NCBI GenBank assembly: GCA_030407085.1
Contig: CM059582.1
Span: 92,195,001 to 92,259,000, forward strand
Direction of reading: 5' to 3'
DNA length: 64,000 bases
Source of the DNA: Trichopria drosophilae
Lineage: Eukaryota > Arthropoda > Insecta > Hymenoptera > Diapriidae
Positions 1 through 11,081 of this stretch are shown one piece after another. Both the position numbers and the translations under genes were made by a program. Each line of letters starts with the position of its first letter. Position 1 is the first letter of the stretch. The notes below the pieces were generated by a model, which saw nothing but the letters and a program-made list of their open reading frames with translations, did not search any database and was not told where the DNA came from.

Positions 1-1104
1 CTTGTTGCATAATATACTATTACTACACTTCATATAATACTGAAAGTATGAAGTAGAATTTGTATTGTTACGCGCGCTGTTTCACGAAATCATGAACTTC
101 CCAGATTCCTGGAAAATGAAGATGGCGTGTTGGAGCAGAAGCCTGTGAAAATTTTAAATGTTGTGAGGTTGCTTTTGTAACATATGATTGCTTAGTAAAT
201 GAAACAATATATTTGCGTCAACAAAATTACTTCTTTAGATCAAATCCATGTCAAATCAGGCAGGCGGATAAGGTAACAATTTTAGATTTAATCGGCGAGT
301 AAATATGTTATTCTTCAAGGAAAATAAGGGGACACGTATTTTACCGAATTTGAAAATGATCTTTCTTGACGAAGTTACGAGTTTTTGAACTTATAGCACT
401 ATGCCGCAAAGGGTTAATGTAGGAATTACATTGCAATAATCGAGATTATTTGCAATTTTTGGGAGTTGTTTGCGTATATTTGTAATGTCAGTTTTTCTAT
501 ATTTATTGTATACCGGTTTCAGGTAACAAGGTGCTGAGCAGGAGAAAGGAGAATAGCATGTGATCGTCCACAACAATAATACTTATTCTACTATTTATTC
601 TTGATTAATATTTATTTTTTAGTATTAAACAAAAAATGTATAAAAAGTTATAAATGAAAGTAAGTTTTATGATGTTAATGTATAGTCAGCACATGTAAAT
701 TATTGTGTCTTTCCCGTTTATTCTGTGTTCTCAAGTGTAATTTGTGTTTTAAATAAAATTTATTATTGCTACGGAATGTGAATGAATATACAATACAATA
801 TTATTTATGTTTCGACCACATGGTTCTTCTTCAGAATGTTTCTACTTCGCTACATGTACTCTTCTTATAAAATAGTTGATGCATACATATAACAAATAAT
901 AAAGTGCTTAAAATCATTCAAAAAGAATTAAAAAAAGTAATTAAATGAAAATTGCAAATGCCTAATAAATCACAGGTACATGTTCTTTTACATGATAATG
1001 ATATGTACTTTTCCTGTACCCTTTAAATATGTAATAGGCACGCACATTTGTACATGGTGCTAACGTTCGAATACATTTGGATATGTTAAGAACATTCTAT
1101 ACTA
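1..1104. other. AT-rich stretch without a recognisable gene
   Basis: No coding segment with recognisable composition or motif is visible on either strand. Short open frames here have low-complexity AT-driven sequence. Confidence 0.6.
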
Positions 1105-1365
1105 GGCGCACTAATCGAAAAATTCATCGTACGCTCAACGTACGTTAAAGAAACATTTCCATTTAATATCGCTCTTAATGTCCAAAATCACTCTTATTGT
1201 ACGCTTATTGTACTCTTACTGTACTCTTCGGGAAGCGGTTTTTAAGTGTACGTACTTTTCGTGTACTCTTATCAAACCGTACACGAAGCGTACGTACTCT
1301 TCATGTACCCTTAATTTCACTCTTGCTGTACTCTTCGTGTACTCTTCCATTTTCACCAGGGGTAT
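1105..1365. repeat. Irregular GTAC-word repeat tract
   Basis: Variants of GTACTCTT, GTACGCTC and GTACGTAC recur every 8 to 20 bases, with spacing too uneven for a simple tandem array. The GTAC core is self-complementary. The tract lies just upstream of the split Polinton-like coding segment. Confidence 0.7.
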
Positions 1366-1401
1366 AAGACTATTTAGTAAGCATTAATAATTTGTTTTCA
1401 G

Positions 1402-3232
1402 ATCATGATGGCGCTCAAGGACAAGTCGGTGGAGGTTGTTCAGGTGCAAAATCCGCCTATGAGGCCGACGACGAAATCGGTGATGACAACGCCTTTTCCA
1501 ACAGCAGTGTCAGTACCAGTGATGCAGCATACGTGGTGATCGGCCAACCATTACCCAACGGCTAACTCTAGATTCTACAGATAATTCTGAACAACTTTTT
1601 CCTCTAAAAAAATGTTCGGGAAGGTAAAGTTTTTAAGTTATTCAACACTAACATTTAGGTGAAAAAATCACATTTGTTGAAATATCTCGACTCGGTTTGA
1701 AGGTACCTTAACGAACCGGAGCTCATTTTAAAGATATTTTAAAGCTCTATAAATTGTCTCTATTGGTTTTTGATCTACAATGAATATCTCTCTTGTTATA
1801 GCCATAAAAACGGGATAAATGCCGATTTTTCAGGATTTTCGCGTTTAACACGTTTCGACACATAGTTACCGAAATATCACACAGAAAAAAGTTGTAGGCC
1901 TTGAAAAAACAAAAATTTTTTGTCTTCTAATACGATGCGATTAAATTAAAACTGAACCCTACAAGAGCCTCGTAAAGTTGACAAAATACAGTTCGACAAA
2001 TAAATCGATATTAATAACAAAATGTTATGAAAACGAGTACAAATAGGGTTCAGTTTTAATTTAATCGCATCGTATTAAAGGACAAAAAATGTTTGTGTTT
2101 TCAAGGCCTACAACTTTTTCCAGTGTGATATTTCGATAGCTATGTGTCCAAACGAGTTAGACGCGAAAAACCTGAAAAATCGGTATTTACCCCCGTTTTT
2201 ATGGCTATAACAAGAGAAATATTCATTGCAGGTCAAAAATCTACAGATACACCTTATATAGCTTGAAAATATCTTTAAAATGAGCTTCGGTTCGTTAAGA
2301 TACCTTCATACAGAGCCGAGATATTTCAAAAAAAGTGATTTTTTCCCCCTAAATTTTAGTGTTGAAAAACTCTACCTTCCCGGAAATTTTTTCAGAGGAA
2401 AAAGTTGCTCAGAATTATCTGTACAATCTACAGTTAGCCGCTGGGTAATGGTTGGCCGATCACCCTGTATACCCCCGACGCTGACGAAGAATATGATGAC
2501 GAGGATGATGACACCGACGTTGGACAAGAGTCTAGAAATTATGAACCAGCATCAGCGTTTTCCTCATCGCCAGCAGCTTCATCATCATCATCATCATCAG
2601 GACCACCGGCAAATAAAATTCAAATTGCTAAGGATACATTCCGGTACTATAATCGATTTCAACTGACGAGTCGCGAGATTCGTTTTCAAATAATAAAACC
2701 GAGCGATGAAACGTATCCGATGAAATATATAGAAGGCGTTATACAAGAACTATTGGACTTGATAACGTCAACTATAGTTTTACAAGACGATAGCGGTGAT
2801 TCCGACTTAATAGGTCTAACTTTTAACGCGTCTAATTTTTCAAAACCTGCCGGTTTATCTTTCCGAACTATCAGTAATTTCAATGCAACGGAAATGTTAA
2901 ATCTTATAATGTCTGTTGCGCAAAGCGCGTCGGGTATTGAATTAAATGATGATTTTGTTATTGAAGTGCATTGCGTTCGTGTTCCCCGCGAGAGTAATGG
3001 TATCGGCAACGGCGAAGACTTAATACTTGACGTTCGGCAAGAATTCCTCTCGTTTCGTGGTGATACTATAAATATACTCTATCACGCAAGAGCGAACCAT
3101 TTCTCGACGATCACAAATCTAATGGGCGTGGTTGGGAACAAATGCACATATTGTCGATGTTGTAATGAACGCTATACAAGACCCGACTCGCACTCGTGTC
3201 CGTTTGCAACAGACATTGTTACAACTAATTAA
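1402..3232 (+). pseudogene. Polinton/Maverick-like DNA polymerase N-terminal fragment, split by a MITE
   Basis: Coding begins after a TTTTCAG acceptor-like site at 1395-1401, runs acidic and Ser-rich to 1531, and resumes at 2468. An Asp/Glu-rich stretch and a run of Ser follow, then a globular region with a VAQS motif (about 2922) and a VRVPRESNG motif. Near the end is CTYCRCC (3143-3163) with a downstream HSC, a small Cys/His cluster. The order of these elements resembles the long N-terminal extension of protein-primed family B polymerases of Polintons and related elements. The polymerase and exonuclease domains themselves are absent. The Cys cluster follows the VAQS region much sooner than I would expect, so an internal deletion is likely. 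The frame closes with TAA at 3230-3232, at the start of a repeat. Family assignment is by remembered resemblance only; another virus-derived polymerase is possible. Confidence 0.5.
1532..2467. mobile_element. 936-bp palindromic MITE with TA duplication
   Basis: The two halves are inverted copies over almost the whole length, with arms of roughly 430 bp around a short centre near 2000. The ends read CGTGGTGATCGGCC and, on the other strand, CAGGGTGATCGGCC. A TA is present on each side (1530-1531 and 2468-2469). TA duplication and a CAGGGTG-type end suggest a Tc1/mariner-mobilised element. It has no transposase. Confidence 0.8.
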
Positions 3233-3362
3233 ATTAAATGAATTTATTTCTTGGTTTTGACGGTATATTTACGAGGGGTAATTAAAATCATCAATAATCC
3301 TTTTGGGTTTGCGATGGAACCACTATTTGTTTATCAAAATATGATTTTATATATATGTACAT
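3226..3362. repeat. 137-bp direct repeat, copy 1
   Basis: This is identical, as far as I can read, to 3812-3948. The 586-bp offset between the copies defines a repeat unit that contains the hammerhead ribozyme at 3532-3602. The copy begins at the stop codon of the Polinton-like fragment. Confidence 0.85.
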
Positions 3363-3531
3363 AAATAGATAGCCAGAAAGATGTGAAATCATCACTACCA
3401 GAAATCCCGATTTTACTTACTGTATATATTTAATTTATATGAAACGATCGTATATGGGTTCTGTTTCCCTCTAGTGACGACAATTGTAATTAAATGCCTA
3501 TTTCTTAAAGATTAACGAACTTTTGTTAAAC

Positions 3532-3602
3532 ATATGTTTCGTCCCAGGATCCCGTTTGGACTCATCAGTAAGGCGAACGAAGATCCCTGCCCTAGACATA
3601 TT
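3532..3602 (-). ncRNA. Hammerhead ribozyme
   Basis: On the minus strand the order is cleavage triplet GTC, stem I, core CTGATGA, stem II, GAAA, stem III. Stem I pairs TAGGGC with GCCTTA (one G-U) around a 14-nt loop. Stem II pairs GTCC with GGAC. Stem III pairs ATATGT with ACATAT, including the conserved A15.1-U16.1 pair. All conserved core positions are present, so self-cleavage after the GTC is predicted. Hammerheads of this kind occur in retrozymes, Penelope-like elements and satellite DNAs. Here it lies inside a 586-bp repeat unit. Activity is inferred, not shown. Confidence 0.85.
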
Positions 3603-3811
3603 AGAAACAAAATTCGTTATAAAAATTATTAAGTTAAGATTTTAAATAACATTAGTAGGGGAGAAACCCACTCAGGCTACTTTAGTACATATCGACTAAT
3701 TGGTAAACGAGATATCGTTTTACCCAGTGCGTATATGCATTATTTTCCCGTTTTAAAATGCGAATAAGTTTTGCCGAAGCATAATAATTTCCTTCTTCAC
3801 CGCTTGTTAAA

Positions 3812-3948
3812 TAATTAAATTAAATGAATTTATTTCTTGGTTTTGACGGTATATTTACGAGGGGTAATTAAAATCATCAATAATCCTTTTGGGTTTGCGA
3901 TGGAACCACTATTTGTTTATCAAAATATGATTTTATATATATGTACAT
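3812..3948. repeat. 137-bp direct repeat, copy 2
   Basis: Second copy of 3226-3362. Sequence diverges after 3948, so only 1.2 units of the presumed tandem survive. Confidence 0.85.
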
Positions 3949-4696
3949 TTTTATAACAAAATTATAAATATAAGAGGTTGAACATATGACGGATTTCGTG
4001 TCAAGTGATACAGGCCAGAATTTGAAACATGTGGGATCCGGCTGAAATTTGCACAAACTATAGTCCTATTGGATGCAATGTTAAATACCAATTTTATATA
4101 TTAGCAATTTTTATAAAAAATTGCAGGGCGTAGAGGGGGTTGAAATTTTGAAATTTCATCATACAAGGTATATTTCGACTGTTCGTAACTTTGTTAAACT
4201 CAAAAATTAAAATAATATAAAATATGTTTCAGATAGGTTTTTTCCCGCCCTTTTTAATGGTGAAATCCATTTTTTGAAAAAATTAATTTTTTTCTTGAAA
4301 AATGCAAATTAAAGATATAATTGAATATATCTAAAAAACTACACGTTTTTTAATCTTTTTTATTATTTCATCGGAAAGATGAGACCTTTTACTACAAAAA
4401 ATATGTGGTTCAAAAGTGGGATCAGTTTGTTTCGCTAGTCAAATTGAACGATGCGACCGCACGGTACCGCGCACCGCATCTGCGTCGCGCCACCTTTCGC
4501 GCATAGTGGGGCAAAATTACAAAAAAGTCGAAATATTTTTTAGGGTGCTAATCCTTCATTTGCAGCGAAATAGGAGGTTTGTCAATTAACATACAAGAAT
4601 TAGAAATTTTAATAATTTCAAGAAATGTACCGCCGGCATTTGCATCACCCAAAATGTATTTGGGTGCTTTTTTAAGGTGGTTCCCCTTGCCGTCAC

Positions 4697-4753
4697 CTGT
4701 GTGCGTTTGTGTGTGTGTGTGCGCGCGTGTGTGTCTGAGCGCGTGTGTGTGTT
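4697..4753. repeat. GT/GC microsatellite
   Basis: Interrupted TG repeat with CG steps, close to the 3' end of the minus-strand fragment. Confidence 0.8.
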
Positions 4754-4763
4754 TTATTCCATC

Positions 4764-5072
4764 TTAATTTATTCTTTTTTGTTTTTTAGTAATTGTTTGC
4801 GGCTTTAAAGTAGTTGATGGCCGCTTTTTATTTTTTGGAAAATAATCACAATCTGGAGATGCTGAAAATTTGTTTAATTTAAGTCTACCATCATCAGTAG
4901 GTATGATTGCATGATATTGTAATGTTCCTTTGATGGTTACTGCTACTTCGAAACTCTGTTTTAATATATCAGCAGTTATACTGCGATCTTCTTTGCTACT
5001 AAAAATAATTTCAGTTTCTTTGCAGCTCCGTTTGGTCCACTGGAATAATGCTCGAGCATCTAAGATTCGATT
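4764..5072 (-). CDS. Unrecognised protein fragment inside a TIR element
   Basis: An open frame of about 100 codons runs on the minus strand from just after a TGA at 5073-5075 to TAA at 4764-4766, with no start codon of its own. The residue mix is protein-like: an aromatic and Cys-containing N-terminal part (ALFQWTKRSCKE), a middle with TIKGTLQYHAIIPTDD, and a basic C-terminus (KNKKRPSTTL). Codon use does not look like the surrounding AT-rich DNA. It may be the last exon of a protein carried by the element at 3987-5440, or a captured fragment. I do not recognise the family and no catalytic motif is visible. Confidence 0.45.
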   Translation of the reverse strand, partial: NRILDARALFQWTKRSCKETEIIFSSKEDRSITADILKQSFEVAVTIKGTLQYHAIIPTDDGRLKLNKFSASPDCDYFPKNKKRPSTTLKPQTITKKQKRIN

Positions 5073-5442
5073 TCACGTAGTGTCGGCATGTCGGTAACAA
5101 TGCTAGTTCAAAGTCGTATAGTTCCAATCTGATACGTCAGTAAAAAATTAATTTTTTCAAAAAATGGATTTCACCATTAAAAAGGGCGGGAAAAACCTAT
5201 CTGAAACATATTTTATATTATTTTAATTTTTGAGTTTAACAAAGTTACGAACAGTCGAAATATACCTTGTATGATGAAATTTCAAAATTTCAACCCCCTC
5301 TAGGTCCTGCAATTTTTTATAAAAATTGATAATATTTGGTATTTAACATTGTATCCAATAGGACTATAGTTTGTGCAAATTTCAGCCGGATCCCACATGT
5401 TTCAAATTCTGACCTGGATCACTTGACACGAAATCCGTCATA

Positions 5443-6439
5443 TATGTATGTAATCGAATTAATAAGAATAAGAATAATGAAAAATTATTACAATATTTTA
5501 TTTACCCTTACGATTGAACGCAAGTACAGATCATTCATCCGTTAATACAAGGTCACAGTCAACTCGGACGACTCCGGACCTCCTACATATTACGCAACAT
5601 ATTTCCCCGTTGCTTGTCGACTCTACTCATAGGAATTCTTCGTGTCTCCTCTTTCGTATTTTTAACGTCTTATCTCCCCTTCGTATTCAAATTTTTCCTA
5701 GAAAACTGGGTCCCCTCGAGTAAAACCCATGTGTGTGCTTCAACGTCGTATGAAATCACAGTCTCTCGTTTTCGACCTACAAGCGGACTGACACGTGCGC
5801 AACAAGCATATAAAGGTCATCGGTGTTATGTATTGGTAAATCTTAATAAATAATAAGGTGGAGTGGGGGCTGAATCATCATAAGAAGCCAAACACGAAAA
5901 CTAACAAATAGTCATCGAGAGGTCGTTGAACCATGACCTACCTCACGTTCCGGCCAAAGGGACCCCGTACAGGTTTGTTTACCCCATACTACAGAGCTAC
6001 CTCGCAAGGCGGGGCGTTTTTATTGTTTGTTTTGATATTAATTATCCATTAATAACCACTAACATCTCTTTACGAGGCCATTAACCCCAGACCTACCTCA
6101 AGGTGTAGGAGTGGGGGGAGTTTACGTCTGGCTATCGGTACCCCTATACTACTATTGGGAAACATATTTTGGAAGAATAATAGGATGAGAAAAGTAAGCG
6201 TTGGAACAATGAATGGGTGGGAAAAGTGTCCGTTCGGAAATTAATTGGTTGGGAGTAGTAGCCATTGGTAGATACGGAATGGGAAAAGTGTCCCCCTAAC
6301 GCTTGGCCTTCGTTGCTCCATAAATTGTTCATAATGTGAATAACTTTAATTGCACTATCACTGACGCCCAATTGCAATGTTCCGTGATAATACATGAAAA
6401 GAGACAACACTTGCCTAATTGTTGGCAAAGGCCCTTCTG
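5443..6439. other. No gene seen
   Basis: Mixed-composition DNA with some GC-rich patches around 5930-6130. Open frames here lack recognisable motifs. Confidence 0.5.
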
Positions 6440-6620
6440 AAATTTCACGTAACCCATATAACACATGATATTCTCGGAATATTCGGAATACATACTCAGT
6501 ATATCATGCCAGATATACTGAGGATATTCGAAACATATGCTATGATATTCTGAGAATATACTCAGCATATTCCTATGTCCGTCGTAAAAATGTTCTCACG
6601 ATATCCTGAGAATATCATCC
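6440..6620. repeat. Irregular palindromic ATATTC/GAATAT tract
   Basis: Variants of ATATTCTGAGAATAT, ATATTCGGAATA and ATACTGAGGATAT recur, and each word is nearly its own reverse complement. A further copy lies at 6990-7030. The sequence between and after them up to 7170 shows no gene. Confidence 0.7.
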
Positions 6621-7166
6621 ACGATAAAATTTTTTTCTTATTTTTAATTTCATTATGGTTTTATTTAATTTTATTTTTTTGTTAACTTGTTAAGATGATT
6701 TAGTTATCTTAAAACAAGCTGTTCTCATGCAGCCACCTATCCAGTCGTAGTCCACTATGTACGGCGCTTAACAAGAAATAGCGAACGCGTGCGACACCGA
6801 CCATCGGTCTACCACTGTTGAACTCCATTTATAACGTAAACTGATATTTGTGTTACACTCATTGCACAATTTTAAAACCGTACTCGCTTTTATACATTTT
6901 TTCAGGGGGTTTCGAGATTATCAGCAGAAGGTAGAGCTCGATAAAAACCTACGTGAATTTTGAAAATTTGAAAAATTAAAAATTAATAAATATAATATTC
7001 TGAGAATATGCACAGGATATACGTAAGGTGTGTTTACTTTTAATTCTTAAATGTCATTTAATCAACTTTTGTCAAGAGACAAAAAGGTTTTCTTTTTTTT
7101 TCTTTTTCGATTTGGCCTGGTTGGGAAATTTTGCGGCACTTTCGCAATTGTGAACCTTAATATACC

Positions 7167-7170
<4 letters not shown>

Positions 7171-7241
<71 letters not shown>
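7171..7241. repeat. TA microsatellite
   Basis: About 35 uninterrupted TA units. Confidence 0.98.
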
Positions 7242-7348
7242 CATATATATTTATATAGACATATAAATAATAATAATTTATACTAACTAATTAATACTGA
7301 ACATTACTATATAACTAATCATTACCGATATTTTATAAAACATTATAA

Positions 7349-7495
7349 AGGATACCATTATATGATATAGAGTGTGGGCATAGACTCAATGAAAATTCAC
7401 AAAATAAACTTACAGGAAACGAAGATGAACTTTCCATTAAACGTCTTCCTGAGCACATTGGAAATATAGACCAGGAGCTAGTGACCAAAAAATGT
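7349..7495 (+). pseudogene. Possible coding remnant abutting the inverted repeat
   Basis: A frame open from just after a TAA (7346-7348) reaches the edge of the inverted repeat at 7496. Its product is hydrophilic, with the stretch ELSIKRLPEHIGNIDQELVTKK and then a Cys. Composition is more protein-like than that of neighbouring frames. It may be the 5' part of the Cys-containing fragment that resumes on the other side of the repeat pair at 17480. That link is an inference from position and strand only. Confidence 0.25.
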
Positions 7496-7915
7496 GACTG
7501 ATTTCTTCGCGTATGCAAATTAAATGGGGAAGTTGCATGGGTATTTCATGAACTTGAAGCGAATAATTAATCCACATTCGACTGCAGCGGTGTTGCAAAC
7601 GTAATAACTGTTTGTAACAAAAACTTGTGTTTTTGAACGATTAGTTAGCGTATGCCAAATTTTATTCTTAAACGTTATCAGAAAGTACCCAGCAAGAACT
7701 AATTTGCATACGATTTCCATGTGCAGGAAATTCTGAATAATTTTTTTATCCTGCGAAAAAAAATAAGCATTTCGAACAATGGCTTCGTGTATGCCATTTC
7801 GCAATCTTCTGTTTGTTGATATGAAAATCACGAAAAAGAACTTTGCATACGATTTCAGCGTGCACATGTGCTTGTGGTGATTTTTTAAACTGCAAATTTT
7901 TTTTTGTAATAACAT
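7496..7915. repeat. Inverted repeat arm, left, with TATGCA-type words
   Basis: This is the inverse of 17055-17468 at roughly 95% by eye. GTATGCAAAT, TATGCCAAAT and ATTTGCATAC recur every 60-100 bases and continue, more diverged, to about 8240. Such spaced words look like subterminal protein-binding repeats. Confidence 0.8.
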
Positions 7916-8239
7916 GCAATAATTAATTCGTACTCGGAAGAAAATGTTTCATAAAGTTTATAATATTTAAGCTTAATATAATGATCGGCATATGTTTTCA
8001 AATTGTAGAACCATCTAAAAAATAATTTCAACATTGTAAAAAAAAGTACATTTTTTAATGATTAATTCGCGTGTGCCATTTCTACTAGTTATAGATTAAA
8101 TGATAATATAATAGTATATTTATTTGCATACATGTAACATATATACTGCGCTCGGAATCAGTGACTAAAATCATCAATTTAGATAGTAAATACTCTTGTC
8201 GCGTAATAACATTAAAAAATTAATTTGCAAATGCAACCT

Positions 8240-8700
8240 AGCTCGTAATTAGTACCAACATAGTATCGGCGTGAAACTGCCACAATACTGACTGCCTGAG
8301 TTGCAGTATTGACCGTCAGTACTGTGCTGGCACTGGCCAACACCGGCATTTAAAGATGTTTAGTACTGACTGGCGGAGTATAGCAATCGTGAACATGTAC
8401 TGACCGTCAGTATTGAGTACTGACCCAATACTGACTAGTGGTACCAAAAATAAAAATCATTGCTGGCTACTAGTACTGGATCTGTACTGATCCGCTCCGA
8501 CGATCAATATTTATTTGATACCAAATACGGTACTGACCATTAGTGCTGGGCCAGTACTGATCAATTCCGGCGGCAAGTAATAATTTTATACAATACACAG
8601 TACTGTCTTTTAATACTGGGACAGTACTGTGCCTGTATTATCGCCTGTACTGATAATCAGTACCGGGTGCCAGTACTGGACCAGTGCTTTACCGGGTTTT
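8240..8700. repeat. Irregular AGTACT-word repeat tract
   Basis: About 20 variants of CAGTACTGAC, CCAGTACTG and AGTATTGACC appear in both orientations with uneven spacing. The AGTACT core is palindromic. GC content is higher than in the flanks. No coding frame runs through it. Confidence 0.75.
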
Positions 8701-9588
8701 TACTCCGTCTATTTCTACCTGGAAATATGTTTTTCCGTAACACTGATGGTAAATAACATTGATTTAATATTTGGTATACAAATTTACCTATCCTGTTCAA
8801 GATTTTAAACTGCCATGATAACATTATGAATTGTTTTTTGAAATAATGCTACTTTTCTCTAAATTGATTTAAAGATTAAAAAAAAAGTACGGTGAACATA
8901 AAAACATATTTTCTAAATAATTACGCATGGGTTTTGAAAAATTCATTTTGTTTTCTCCCAAAAAAAAATTTTGTACAATTTTTATTCTAGCACCACTGAA
9001 TTCTCCGTTAAAAATTACTAAAGAAATAATTTTTTCAAATTTTGTAAAGATATATTTCATAGAGCTGATTTTGAGCGAGGTACCTCCCCTTAATGATATG
9101 TAATCAAAACATTTAAATACTTTTAGAACTTGTAACGTTTGAGTCATTAGAAAGTAATAACACGACAGTTTTTCTACAATTATATTCTTCATTGGTAATA
9201 TACACTGAAAAAAACGTTTTGCTCCTACAGCAATACCACGTATTTTTTTCACAAATGTGTCATAACCGTTAGAGTCATTTATACTATTTTATTTCTAATG
9301 TCTCACCTTTCAAACAAGCATTATTACTGGCAAATTCAGTCCTATAATCAAAATTCAGGCAGCCTGAACCAATTTCATTTCCTATGTATAGCGGTATAGT
9401 GCTGACGGCAATACAGATTGCCGTACGCGCCAAACTTTTTTTTTTTCAGTTTGTAAAAGAAGAGCACACTAGGAATTATTAAGATTATTATTTAATAAAC
9501 AACGGTAGGCATAAAATTAAAAGTAACAAATTTTATTCAAGAATGCCTCATATATATATTTAGCTAATTATTATATGGCATTTTTAAA
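8701..9588. other. No gene seen
   Basis: AT-rich sequence with homopolymer runs. A CACTGAAAAAAA word at 9205-9216 resembles the ends of the foldback at 33104, but no partner was found nearby. Confidence 0.5.
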
Positions 9589-9726
9589 GATGATACAAGT
9601 AACGACAAAGACGAATCGGAGAACGAAGATTGGGACTACGATTCGGCGGATGACGTTATAGAAGACGTTGATGAATATTTTGAAGAGGACAGCGATGAGA
9701 ATGATGACGCTGAAGAAATTTTTTAA
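9589..9726 (+). CDS. Acidic C-terminal exon remnant
   Basis: A 45-codon open stretch follows an AAAG acceptor-like site and ends at TAA (9724-9726). More than half of its residues are Asp or Glu (for example EENEDWDYDS-type runs and a final DDAEEIF), which AT-rich noncoding DNA would not give by chance. It looks like the acidic tail of a larger protein whose upstream exons are missing or unrecognised. Acidic tails are common in transposon-encoded and nuclear proteins, so no function follows. An AATAAA signal is not obvious directly downstream. Confidence 0.4.
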   Translation, partial: DDTSNDKDESENEDWDYDSADDVIEDVDEYFEEDSDENDDAEEIF

Positions 9727-10232
9727 TTTATTGTTTAGTTTATAGTTTACTTTCTTTGTTCTTTTAGTTCTTGATTTTTTATTTTTAGTTTTGATCTTTC
9801 ATTAAAATTTACGTATTAAAATGTTCGTTTATTTTTGGGTTATCATCCACCTTTTGCATAGAACCATATCTATTAGATTCATATCGCAAATAAAAAAATT
9901 ACACATCCTAATTCCTCATTACACATCAATCATCATTTCACATAAGCTATAACCCTTGAATTGTAAAAAGGTTAATAAATAATTGAACTCAAAAAATTAC
10001 ATAATATTACTATATTTAACAAATATATTTAAGGGACAATGCATACAGAAAAAAAAAGATATATCAAAAGCACGGGTTCGGAATTCGCGCTATGGTTAAA
10101 TTCTTTACAATAACCGAAATTTTATTACCTAATTTATTAAGAAAAGGGGGCAAATCTTGGAGGAAAAGTGGTAAAACGACTTACAGATTAAACGTAAAAG
10201 ACTTACAAATTAAAGTCTGCCGGTACGCCGCA
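9727..10232. other. No gene seen
   Basis: AT-rich sequence up to the left LTR. TGCCGG at about 10219 could be the true outer end of that LTR. Confidence 0.5.
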
Positions 10233-11081
10233 CGCAGTTTAACTAAACACTGAATAAAAAACAAAAAAAAGAAATTTAATGTGCTAGCACTAATAAAAAC
10301 GCAAAATATAATTGAAACCGCAAAGAAACAAAGCAAAAGTGAATCAAGTCGCAAAATCTACTCAAAAGCTCGCAAAAACGCCAAAACGCAAAAGTAAGTG
10401 TTCTAACCCGTTGACGACCTGTACCTTGACCCCAAAATTACCCCTTCCCTTAACCGCGAATATTCCCGAAAATTCCTTCGCGAATATCGGTAACTACGGG
10501 TGGAAGAAGGACAAACGAGGAAAAGATATAGGGGAAAATGCGAACAATTAACTGTGGAAAAATCAATTAGCGGCTCTCAACTAATTCTTTCATGCAGCAT
10601 GGGTGCGGGCATAGGTGAAAGTACTGAGGCCGAATGGCTATCCCTGCGAATCGACGACCGTCGACACTGCGCAACAAGGCACATTACTTGTGCGAGAGAG
10701 AGGGAGACTCCACACCTATTGCTTACGCAGACCAATGCAAATTAGAATTGAACGTATTGTACTACGCCTACTAGCTCCACTATCGCCAACACTGAGTCGA
10801 CTTGGATGCTGGGTGCGTTAGTGACGTCACGAAAGGGTTACGAGTAGCACCAACATATTAATCGAAAGAGACCGCAAGAAAACAATAATACAAATATACT
10901 TTAATTATGTATTAAACATATTCGAAATTGGAAAAGGACAAGGCTATATGTTAACAAAGGAGAAACGAAATATTCTTAATTACCGATAATCGAGACGAGA
11001 ATTTACTTTCATTAACTCATTAGAAGAAACAATTTTATATTAATTTCAGGTAACAGGGCGGATTGACGAATTTTCGTCACA
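10233..11081 (-). repeat. Gypsy 3' LTR
   Basis: Same length as 15572-16420 and about 98% alike by eye. The shared part may be shorter than the true LTR, because the inner edge of the other copy borders a deletion. Confidence 0.8.

Larger units (their letters stand above)
3987..5440. mobile_element. 1.45-kb element with about 310-bp inverted ends and TA duplication
   Basis: The left arm (3987 to about 4294) is repeated in inverse at about 5142-5440. The termini are TGACGGATTTCGTGTC and its complement, with TA at 3985-3986 and 5441-5442. The interior carries a minus-strand coding fragment (4764-5072), a GT-rich microsatellite and GC-rich sequence near 4440-4500. Family unknown; long inverted ends with TA suggest a Tc1/mariner-related or foldback element. 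Confidence 0.75.

Noticed and set aside
7520..7915. Minus-strand open frame of 131 codons and its plus-strand counterpart at 17071-17444
   Set aside because: Both are readings of the same inverted repeat arm; the translation is aromatic-rich and follows TATGCA-type repeats, not a protein family.
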